Positions 1 through 5,587 of a stretch of DNA of 7,750 nt are shown in pieces. Position 1 is the first letter of the stretch, and every line of letters begins with the position of its first letter. Below the pieces are notes generated by a model. The model worked only from the letters and a program-made list of their open reading frames with translations, did no database searches and was not told where the DNA came from. The translations under genes and the position numbers were made by a program. This DNA comes from Oscillibacter sp. UBA6647. Lineage in GTDB: Bacteria > Bacillota > Clostridia > Oscillospirales > Oscillospiraceae. Location: contig DKLF01000170.1 of the NCBI GenBank assembly GCA_002455655.1, forward strand, positions 1 through 7,750. Direction: 5' to 3'.

Positions 1-27
1 GCATTATTCAGCAGACATTAAGTAAAA

Positions 28-66
28 GGCCGGGGGTTCAACAGAGTTGAACTCCCGGCTCTTTTT
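28..66 (+). terminator. Strong intrinsic terminator, probably bidirectional
   Basis: Bases 28-42 pair with 46-60 in a 15-bp stem (two G-T wobbles) around a 3-base loop. On the plus strand the stem is followed by five T residues (62-66), the classic intrinsic terminator form. Read on the minus strand, the same stem is followed by CTTTTACTT, so it can also end transcription of the leftward genes whose last member stops at 263. The plus-strand partner would be a gene ending just outside or at the window edge: in-frame stops occur at 19-21 and 23-25, but too little is visible to call that gene. Confidence 0.88.
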
Positions 67-262
67 ACGTTTATACAGAGAAGCTTTTAAAGCTGTTATG
101 TGGAATCGAGCGATTTAAAAAGAAAAGGGGTCCCACTTTTTCTGCCCGGGCTTGGGACGCAGCGGCGGTAAAAGTGGTGGCTTTTGTCTGGGAAAAACAC
201 TTCTCTTGCGCGACACCCAAAGGAAGTAACCGGGTCCTCATCTGGGAAATCCCAACCTCCAT
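67..262. other. Apparently non-coding intergenic stretch, possible dispersed repeat
   Basis: This stretch lies between the peptidase stop codon and the terminator. It has no ribosome binding site or recognisable promoter. It holds an 8-bp inverted repeat (CCACTTTT at 133-140 and AAAAGTGG at 170-177), a 6-bp inverted repeat GTCCCA/TGGGAC (130-135 and 153-158) and a direct repeat TCTGGGAAA (187-195 and 241-249). A 63-codon minus-strand frame opens with an ATG directly after the peptidase stop, but its translation is low-complexity and resembles no family I know. I suspect a multi-copy intergenic element; that is inference from its texture only. Confidence 0.35.
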
Positions 263-1102
263 TCACCGGTGAGAACAAGAAAGCCCCGTCTCTCCGAAAA
301 TTTGCGACAGCACCTCCCCCGCCGAAAGAGTGGCAACTCTCTCCGGGTCGGTAAGCACGCCCCCGTCAAGCGCCCAACGGAACACACCACCGGAAAACGC
401 CGTATAAACCTCCCACGGTTTTTTAACCGGCGCGTAACGGGCATACCACGCGGGGCAGCGCCGCATCACTGTCTCGGCCAGCGCCAGCGCTTCGCAGCAA
501 TCAGAATTACCGGGTGACAATGCGCTGAGCTGTACGCCCCCTCCGGGGCAGCCCGCGCGGCTGTCGGAAGGCGTGGAGTGGGCCAGCAGAACGCTGCCGT
601 CGCCGCAGGTCCCCATGCACAGCCAGACGTGTCCCGCAATGCTGCAAATATCCCCCGGGCAAAGCGCATTTCCCTCCCCGATTTCCGTCAGACGGCCCCA
701 GCCACGGCGGGCAAAATTCCCTGCCATCTCAGCAGCAGAGTACACATAGCCGGGAAGGCCGTCTTGGTCATGGAGCGTGTTGTAAACCGTCCAGCCCAGA
801 TAACCGGAACAATCCAGCCCCGCGTAATAATAGACATTTCTACCCAATACGGGATAATAGTCCCGATAAAAATAGCATTTGTTCTGCGCCCTGAAAAACG
901 CGCACCACTCCGGGGCAAGCCCGATGCGGACCGCCTGAGGACCCGCGCCGGTATCCTCCCGGTTCCACCCGCCGCCGTAGACGTACAGCGCGCTCCCCAT
1001 TGGGAGTAAGGCGGTGGTAAGCAGATTTTTCAGCGTCCTCAGCCCGGGGACAGCCCCGGAAGGGCAGCCCGTTGACTCCGCTTTGGAAAGTGGGGTTTTC
1101 AT
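263..1102 (-). CDS. NlpC/P60-like cysteine peptidase family protein
   Basis: The protein is 279 aa and resembles NlpC/P60 (CHAP-like) papain-fold peptidases, which usually cleave peptidoglycan stem peptides. Visible family features are a YVYGGG segment (about 41-45), the nucleophile motif GLDCSGY (Cys98), GHVW (His158) as the likely catalytic histidine, and a possible third polar position in LLAHSTPS (His175). About 50 residues, rich in Tyr and aromatics, separate the GGG turn from DCSG, whereas classical NlpC/P60 proteins have roughly ten. Thirteen cysteines are present, which is many. No cleavable signal peptide or lipobox is evident, so cytoplasmic action or non-classical export is open. 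The ATG at 1102 is chosen because GGAAGGAGGAG sits just upstream; an in-frame ATG at 1174 would add 24 residues but has no ribosome binding site. It follows nrdG by 94 bp on the same strand and I see no promoter in the gap, so co-transcription with nrdDG is possible. The fold call is fairly secure; substrate and biological role are unknown. Confidence 0.8.
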   Translation of the reverse strand: MKTPLSKAESTGCPSGAVPGLRTLKNLLTTALLPMGSALYVYGGGWNREDTGAGPQAVRIGLAPEWCAFFRAQNKCYFYRDYYPVLGRNVYYYAGLDCSGYLGWTVYNTLHDQDGLPGYVYSAAEMAGNFARRGWGRLTEIGEGNALCPGDICSIAGHVWLCMGTCGDGSVLLAHSTPSDSRAGCPGGGVQLSALSPGNSDCCEALALAETVMRRCPAWYARYAPVKKPWEVYTAFSGGVFRWALDGGVLTDPERVATLSAGEVLSQIFGETGLSCSHR

Positions 1103-1196
1103 TTGGTTCTCCTCCTTCCCGGCGAAACAGATTCGCCCGGCTGTTTGGATGTATGCGGAGGGAACCACTTTCATGCCGGGCAGGGCCTTTCTCTTG

Positions 1197-1715
1197 TCAG
1201 TCCTTCCAGAGAACCGCTTCTCCCTCCCGCAAAGACGCGGGCACGTCGATAATCCGCTGGTTGGCGCTGCCGCGGAAGCGCAGGGATATGTCCTTCAGCG
1301 ACTGGACAAACTCCCCGTCCACCAGTACATCGGTGAGGGCCAGCAACTCGTCCGTTGCCTCGCAGCGGGCGCGGCTCTCCCCCGTCAACTCCTCCCAGGT
1401 ATAGCCGGAAAAGGCCCACACGGTTTTCCCCGGGCGCTCTGCCCGGACCCTGCGGATAAAGGGCAGCAGCGCGCGTTGGTTCTCCGGCTCAAAGGGCTCG
1501 CCCCCCAGAAGCGTCAGCCCCGCCACATAGGACGGCTCCAGCGCCCGCAGCACCAGCTCCTCCGTCTCGCCGGTAAAAAGCCTTCCGTATTGAAAATCCT
1601 GCGCCTCAGCGTTAAAGCAGCCGGGGCAGCCATGGGTACAGCCGGAGACGAACAGGCTGACCCGCACCCCCACGCCGTTTGCAATGTCGCAGGTTTTGAT
1701 ATTGGCATAATTCAT
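1197..1715 (-). CDS. nrdG: Anaerobic ribonucleoside-triphosphate reductase activating protein (radical SAM)
   Basis: This 172-aa protein is the activase of class III ribonucleotide reductase. It binds a 4Fe-4S cluster and S-adenosylmethionine and makes the 5'-deoxyadenosyl radical that installs the glycyl radical on NrdD. The cluster motif CTHGCPGC (Cys26, Cys30, Cys33, spacing CX3CX2C) is intact. LLGGEPFEPEN (69-79) is the SAM-contacting GGE motif, and FSGYTWEEL (102-110), DGEFV (133-137) and RGSANQRIIDV (148-158) are typical of NrdG. The length matches the family (about 155-180 aa). The start at 1715 is preceded by GAGGTG at good spacing and begins the usual MNYANIK N-terminus. A longer frame from 1844 would overlap the nrdD 3' end and read through the intercistronic palindrome, so it is rejected. 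It lies 55 bp downstream of nrdD and is almost certainly co-transcribed with it. Confidence 0.96.
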   Translation of the reverse strand: MNYANIKTCDIANGVGVRVSLFVSGCTHGCPGCFNAEAQDFQYGRLFTGETEELVLRALEPSYVAGLTLLGGEPFEPENQRALLPFIRRVRAERPGKTVWAFSGYTWEELTGESRARCEATDELLALTDVLVDGEFVQSLKDISLRFRGSANQRIIDVPASLREGEAVLWKD

Positions 1716-1732
1716 GGCACACCTCGAAAAGT

Positions 1733-1755
1733 CCCGCCGGAGGTCCTCCGGCGGG
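1733..1755. terminator. Intercistronic nrdD-nrdG palindrome, possible attenuator
   Basis: This is a perfect 23-bp palindrome, CCCGCCGGAGG / CCTCCGGCGGG around a single central base, in the 55-bp gap between the nrdD stop (1771) and the nrdG start (1715). On the plus strand it is followed by seven T residues (1757-1763); on the minus, coding, strand it is preceded by seven A residues and followed by ACTTTTCG. The tail in the coding direction is therefore weaker, and the stem can be extended by A-T pairs on both flanks. It ends a few bases before the nrdG ribosome binding site. Partial termination, 3'-end protection of nrdD mRNA, or a block to antisense transcription are all compatible with this layout. 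Confidence 0.65.
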
Positions 1756-1770
1756 CTTTTTTTCGTTGAT

Positions 1771-3948
1771 TTAGAGGTGGAGCACCCGCTCCCGAATCTC
1801 CTGCGTCCGGCCCTGATTCCAGAACTGGGTTCCGATATAGCCACAGGTCCGCCGGGCCACGTTCAGCTTGCTCTGGTCCCGGCTGCCGCACTTGGGACAC
1901 TCCCAAACCAGCTTGCCGTCGTCCTCCACAATGGAAATTTCCCCGTCATAGCCGCAGGTCTGGCAATAGTCGCTCTTGGTGTTCAGCTCGGCGTACATAA
2001 TGTGGTCGTAGATATACTCCATCACGCTTAAAACCGCGGGGATGTTCTCCTGCATGTTGGGAACCTCCACATAGCTGATGGCCCCGCCGGGAGACAGCGC
2101 CTGGAACTGGGACTCAAACTCCAGCTTGTCAAAGGCGTTAATCTCCTCGGACACGTGGACGTGATAGCTGTTGGTGATATAGGCCTTGTCCGTCACGCCG
2201 GGAACGATGCCGAACCGCTTTTGCAGGCACTTGGCAAACCGGTAGGTGGTGGACTCCAGCGGCGTTCCGTACAGGGAGAAGTCGATGTTTTCCTTGGCCT
2301 TCCACGCGGCGGTAGCCTCATTGAGCCGACGCATGATGGAAAGCGCAAAGGGCGTGGCCTCCGGATCGGTGTGGGATTTCCCGGTCATGTACTTCACGCA
2401 CTCGTAAAGACCCGCATAGCCAAGAGACAGGGTGGAATATCCGCCGTAGAGCAGCTTGTCGATGGTTTCTCCCTTATTCAGTCGGGCCAGCGCGCCGTAC
2501 TGCCACAGGATGGGGGCCGCATCGGAGAGAGTGCCCTTAAGCCGCTTGTGGCGGCACATCAGCGCTTGGTAGCAAAGCGCAAGCCTCTTAGAAAAAACCT
2601 CTTCAAAGCGGTCCATATCTCCGCCGGAGGACAGGGCCACATCCACCAGATTGATGGTGACCACGCCCTGATTGAACCGACCGTAATACTTGGGGCTTCC
2701 CGTCTCCGGGTCCACATAGGGCGTAAGGAATGAACGGCAGCCCATGCAGGTGTAGCAGTGGCCCTGCCCATTTTTATCAATCTTGTTCTGAAGCATCACC
2801 TTTTCGGAAATATAGTCCGGGACCATCCGCTTGGCAGTGCATCTGGCCGCCATCTCCGTCAGGTAGTAATAGGGGGTTCCGGGGCGGACATTGTCCTCCT
2901 CCAGCACGTAAATGAGCTTGGGGAACGCCGGGGTAATCCACACGCCCGCCTCGTTTTTCACGCCCTGATATCGCTGGGTCAGCGTCTCTTCGATAATCAC
3001 CGACAAGTCCCGCTTGGTCTGGGGGTCGGACACCTCGCCCAGATACATGAACACCGTCACAAACGGAGCCTGCCCGTTGGTGGTCAGCAGCGTCACCACC
3101 TGATACTGGATGGTCTGCACGCCCCGGCGAATTTCCGCGCGAAGGCGCTTTTCCACAATCCGGTTTAAAACCTCCCCCTCGGGATGACCTCCCATGGCGG
3201 CCGCCTCCGCCAGCACGTCGCCCCGAATTTTATCTCGGGAAACCTGCACGAAGGGCGCCAGATGGGCAAGGGAAATGGACTGCCCGCCATACTGGCTGGA
3301 GGCCACCTGCGCGATGATCTGCGTGGCGATGTTGCAGGCGGTGGAAAAGCTGTGGGGCTTTTCTATCAACGTGCCGGAAATCACCGTTCCGTTTTGCAGC
3401 ATGTCCTCCAGATTGACAAGATCGCAGTTGTGCATGTGCTGGGCGTAATAATCCATGTCGTGGAAGTGAATCACGCCATCCTCGTGGGCCTGCACAACCT
3501 CCATCGGCAGCAGAAGCCGCTTGGTGATGTCCTTGGACACCTCGCCCGCCATATAGTCCCGCTGGACGGAGTTCACCGTGGGATTCTTATTGGAGTTTTC
3601 CTGCATAACCTCTTCGTTGTTGCACTCGATGAGGCTGAGAATCTGATTATCCGTGGTGTTGGCGGCCCGGGCCAGCGTCCGGGTATAACGATAGCGGATA
3701 TAGCGCTTCGCTGTTTCATAGGCGCTGTGGCGCATCAGCTCCGTCTCCACCAGCTCCTGAATTTCCTCCACGTTCAGCGTCCGGCCAACCTTCTCCGCCG
3801 TGGTCTCGACGTTCAGCGCGATTTGCTCTACCTGCGCGTGGGACAACTCCGGCGTCTGCCCGTCCGCAAGGTTTGATTTTTCCACCGCCGCCGCGATTTT
3901 CTCCCGGTCAAAACCCGCTTCACTGCCGTTTCTTTTAATAATTTTCAT
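1771..3948 (-). CDS. nrdD: Anaerobic ribonucleoside-triphosphate reductase, class III
   Basis: This 725-aa oxygen-sensitive glycyl radical enzyme reduces ribonucleoside triphosphates to deoxyribonucleotides for anaerobic DNA synthesis; classical members use formate as reductant. Residues 1 to about 95 form an ATP-cone starting MKIIKRNG, the allosteric site sensing ATP versus dATP. The catalytic barrel carries HFHDMDYY (about 161-168), HNCDL (Cys175) and MGCRSFL (Cys404), which hold the cysteines used in thiyl-radical chemistry. The C-terminus has the zinc site CQTC (662-665) and CPKC (684-687) followed by RRTCGYIG with the glycyl radical at Gly703. Length and all key motifs are intact. The ATG at 3948 is preferred: it begins at the ATP-cone and has AGGGAG 12 bases upstream. 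A TTG at 4017 would add 23 residues but has no good ribosome binding site. nrdG follows. The upstream promoter carries two NrdR-like operators. Confidence 0.97.
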   Translation of the reverse strand: MKIIKRNGSEAGFDREKIAAAVEKSNLADGQTPELSHAQVEQIALNVETTAEKVGRTLNVEEIQELVETELMRHSAYETAKRYIRYRYTRTLARAANTTDNQILSLIECNNEEVMQENSNKNPTVNSVQRDYMAGEVSKDITKRLLLPMEVVQAHEDGVIHFHDMDYYAQHMHNCDLVNLEDMLQNGTVISGTLIEKPHSFSTACNIATQIIAQVASSQYGGQSISLAHLAPFVQVSRDKIRGDVLAEAAAMGGHPEGEVLNRIVEKRLRAEIRRGVQTIQYQVVTLLTTNGQAPFVTVFMYLGEVSDPQTKRDLSVIIEETLTQRYQGVKNEAGVWITPAFPKLIYVLEEDNVRPGTPYYYLTEMAARCTAKRMVPDYISEKVMLQNKIDKNGQGHCYTCMGCRSFLTPYVDPETGSPKYYGRFNQGVVTINLVDVALSSGGDMDRFEEVFSKRLALCYQALMCRHKRLKGTLSDAAPILWQYGALARLNKGETIDKLLYGGYSTLSLGYAGLYECVKYMTGKSHTDPEATPFALSIMRRLNEATAAWKAKENIDFSLYGTPLESTTYRFAKCLQKRFGIVPGVTDKAYITNSYHVHVSEEINAFDKLEFESQFQALSPGGAISYVEVPNMQENIPAVLSVMEYIYDHIMYAELNTKSDYCQTCGYDGEISIVEDDGKLVWECPKCGSRDQSKLNVARRTCGYIGTQFWNQGRTQEIRERVLHL

Positions 3949-4032
3949 GATTTTCTGCCGCTCCCTTTTGTCGAAAAGCCAAAATAGTTCTTCCCAACTT
4001 ACTTTTATGTCAACCAAATGGTTTTATAATAA

Positions 4033-4048
4033 CCACATTATATAGTGT
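4033..4048 (-). promoter_or_regulatory. NrdR box 1 (proximal), over the -10 element
   Basis: The minus-strand sequence ACACTATATAATGTGG matches the published NrdR-box consensus acaCwAtATaTwGtgt at 14 of 16 positions by my hand count. It covers the whole -10 hexamer (4037-4042), so bound NrdR would block RNA polymerase. NrdR is the zinc-ribbon/ATP-cone repressor of ribonucleotide reductase genes and binds paired boxes cooperatively; its gene is not in this window. Confidence 0.82.
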
Positions 4049-4065
4049 ATACGATCATTTTGCAA
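4037..4065 (-). promoter_or_regulatory. nrdDG promoter, SigA type
   Basis: Read on the minus strand, -35 TTGCAA (4065-4060) is followed after exactly 17 bp by a perfect -10 TATAAT (4042-4037). The predicted start is an A at about 4030, giving a leader of roughly 82 nt before the nrdD ATG at 3948. The promoter begins about 20 bp after the MATE stop codon, and there is no clear terminator between the two genes, so some read-through into nrdD is possible. Confidence 0.85.
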
Positions 4066-4080
4066 TACCCTATTTAGTAT
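4065..4080 (-). promoter_or_regulatory. NrdR box 2 (distal), abutting the -35 element
   Basis: On the minus strand ATACTAAATAGGGTAT matches the NrdR consensus at 11 of 16 positions, keeping the outer AC/GT half-site bases and the AT-rich centre. The gap to box 1 is 16 bp (32 bp centre to centre, about three helical turns), the usual spacing of paired NrdR boxes. It is weak alone; the spacing is what supports it. It ends five bases before the MATE stop codon. Confidence 0.68.
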
Positions 4081-4085
4081 TTTGG

Positions 4086-5483
4086 TCAGAAATTTCCGCA
4101 ACTTCCCGTCTCGTCTGCGTCTTCGGCAAAGCGTTGGTCTGCCCTGTGCTTGGCCCAGAGGTAGCAGAGCACATGGATTAAAAGGGTCACTATCCATGAG
4201 ATGGGATAGGACCAGTAAACGCACTCCGGTGTGTGATACGCCGGAATCTGAAAGACCGTGGCAACCCACACAAGACGCAGGACGCAGGCTCCCATCAGCG
4301 ACACCATCATGGGCATCACGGAGTAGCCAATGCCCCGCAAAGCGCCCACCATCGTGTCCATCATGCCGCAGACAAAATAGGTCCCGCAGATAATGCCAAG
4401 GCGCACAAAGCCAGCTTCCACCACCGCCGGGTCTCTAGAGTAGATTCCAAGCAAAAGCCGTCCTGCCTGCCACGCGCCCACGCCCAGCACCAATCCCGTG
4501 GCCGTTACGCAGCCCAGCCCCGTCAGCAAAATGCGATTGACGCGGTCCATCCGCCCCGCGCCTACGTTCTGGCTGGTAAAAGACAGCGTTGCCTGATAGA
4601 CAGCGTTCATCGCCACGTATACAAACCCCTCGATATTGCTGGAAGCGGCGCTGCCTGCCATGACAATCTCGCCCAAGGAGTTGACGGAGGACTGGATGAC
4701 CACGTTGGACAGCGAAAAAATGATGCCCTGCACTCCGGCAGGCAGACCCACCCGCAAAATGCCGAGGAGCTGCTCCTTGTAAAAGCGCAGCGCCCGCAGC
4801 TCCAGATGAAAGCTCCCCGTCTCCCGCATCAGGCAGGAAACCACCAGCGCCGCGGAAATACACTGGGACACCACGGTGGCAATGGCCACGCCCGCCACGT
4901 CCAGATCGAACACGATGACCAGCAGCAGATTCAGCGCCACGTTCACGATGCCCGCCAGCAGCAGGTAATACAGGGGGCGCCGGGTATCTCCCTTGGAACG
5001 CAGAAGACCCGCGCCGAAGTTATAGAGCATCAGGGCGGGCATCCCCAAAAAGTATATCCGCAGATACAGCACCGCCAAATCCAGCACGGCGGGAGGCGTC
5101 TGCATCCAGACCAGCACCTGCCGGGCCATGGCGATGCCCGCCACAATCAGCACCACGCCACTGCAAAAGGCAAGAAGCATGGTGGTGTGGATCGCGCGGT
5201 GAAGCTCCCGCTCTCGCTTTGCCCCGAAATACCGGGCCGCCAGCACGTTTGCGCCCACGGAGAGCCCGACAAACAAATTTGTCAGTAAGTTGATCAGCGC
5301 CGCGTTGGACCCCACCGCGGCCATGGAATTGTCCCCGGAGAACCGTCCCACCACAATCACGTCCGCCGCGTTGAACAGTAACTGAAGCACACCGGAGGCC
5401 ATCAGCGGCACGGCAAAGCGCAGCATTTTTTTCAGGATCGGTCCGCTGCACATATCAATTTCATAAGCCTTTGACTTCAACAT
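4086..5483 (-). CDS. MATE family efflux transporter (Na+ or H+ driven)
   Basis: This 465-aa inner-membrane protein belongs to the multidrug and toxic compound extrusion family, which exports cationic drugs or metabolites in exchange for Na+ or H+. The sequence shows about 12 hydrophobic segments in two related halves. The first begins PILKKMLRFAVPLMASG with FNAADVIVVGRF (Asp41 in the first helix) and FGAKRE (86-91); the second has VGLPAGVQG (245-253) and the matching QNVGAGRMD (305-313). GLLRSKGDTRRP (159-170) and GALRGIGYSVMPM (380-392) are typical loop motifs. Length agrees with the family (about 440-480 aa). The start at 5483 is chosen because MLKSKAYEIDM matches usual MATE N-termini and AAGGAG lies 12 bases upstream. 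An in-frame ATG at 5588 overlaps the preceding stop as TGATG and would add 35 unmembrane-like residues encoded across a hairpin. Substrate cannot be told from sequence. Confidence 0.93.
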   Translation of the reverse strand: MLKSKAYEIDMCSGPILKKMLRFAVPLMASGVLQLLFNAADVIVVGRFSGDNSMAAVGSNAALINLLTNLFVGLSVGANVLAARYFGAKRERELHRAIHTTMLLAFCSGVVLIVAGIAMARQVLVWMQTPPAVLDLAVLYLRIYFLGMPALMLYNFGAGLLRSKGDTRRPLYYLLLAGIVNVALNLLLVIVFDLDVAGVAIATVVSQCISAALVVSCLMRETGSFHLELRALRFYKEQLLGILRVGLPAGVQGIIFSLSNVVIQSSVNSLGEIVMAGSAASSNIEGFVYVAMNAVYQATLSFTSQNVGAGRMDRVNRILLTGLGCVTATGLVLGVGAWQAGRLLLGIYSRDPAVVEAGFVRLGIICGTYFVCGMMDTMVGALRGIGYSVMPMMVSLMGACVLRLVWVATVFQIPAYHTPECVYWSYPISWIVTLLIHVLCYLWAKHRADQRFAEDADETGSCGNF

Positions 5484-5530
5484 AGGGTTTGCTGTCTCCT
5501 TGTTTTCAAGCTTTTGCACGGCGTTCCCGC

Positions 5531-5563
5531 AAAATTCGCGGCGGCAAAGGCTGCCGCCGCGAG
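5531..5563 (-). terminator. Hairpin between the EAL protein gene and the MATE gene, probable weak terminator
   Basis: Bases 5537-5546 pair with 5552-5561 in a perfect 10-bp GC-rich stem (CGCGGCGGCA / TGCCGCCGCG, extendable by one A-T pair) around a 5-base loop. On the minus strand it is followed by AATTTTG, a short T tail. It sits 27 bp after the stop of the c-di-GMP gene and upstream of the MATE ribosome binding site. The weak tail suggests partial termination; I see no convincing separate promoter for the MATE gene between the hairpin and its start. Confidence 0.6.
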
Positions 5564-5587
5564 TTGCAGGGGTGCTTTTATCAATCA

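Noticed and set aside
71..262. 63-aa minus-strand small protein
   Set aside because: There is no ribosome binding site, the composition is low-complexity, there is no family resemblance, and the stretch carries repeats; more likely a non-coding element.
1117..1140. Small hairpin between nrdG and the peptidase gene as a terminator
   Set aside because: Only six clean pairs (GGCGAA/TTCGCC) are present and no T tract follows; it runs directly into the ribosome binding site.
1014..1769. Plus-strand open frame of 251 codons
   Set aside because: It is antisense to nrdG and crosses into the peptidase gene; it has no motifs and ends inside the intercistronic gap.
1716..1844. 43-residue N-terminal extension of NrdG
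   Set aside because: The frame reads through the palindrome and overlaps the nrdD 3' end out of phase. The family start and ribosome binding site are at 1715.
3184..3876. Plus-strand open frame of 230 codons
   Set aside because: It is antisense to the nrdD ATP-cone and barrel, whose motifs are unmistakable. No domain is seen in the plus-strand translation.
3949..4017. N-terminal extension of NrdD from a TTG codon
   Set aside because: It would add 23 residues before the conserved MKIIKRNG start and lacks a ribosome binding site. The region is explained as 5' leader of the promoter at 4037-4065.
3990..4017. TTGACA on the minus strand downstream of the main nrdD promoter as a second -35
   Set aside because: TTGACA is present at about 4017-4012, but no acceptable -10 hexamer lies 16-18 bp downstream; the nearest TATTTT is about 21 bp away.
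4233..5288. Plus-strand open frame of 351 codons
   Set aside because: It is antisense to the well-supported MATE gene. Its translation is full of His, Gln and Arg, which is the usual by-product of GC-rich codon bias read in reverse, and it has no recognisable domain.
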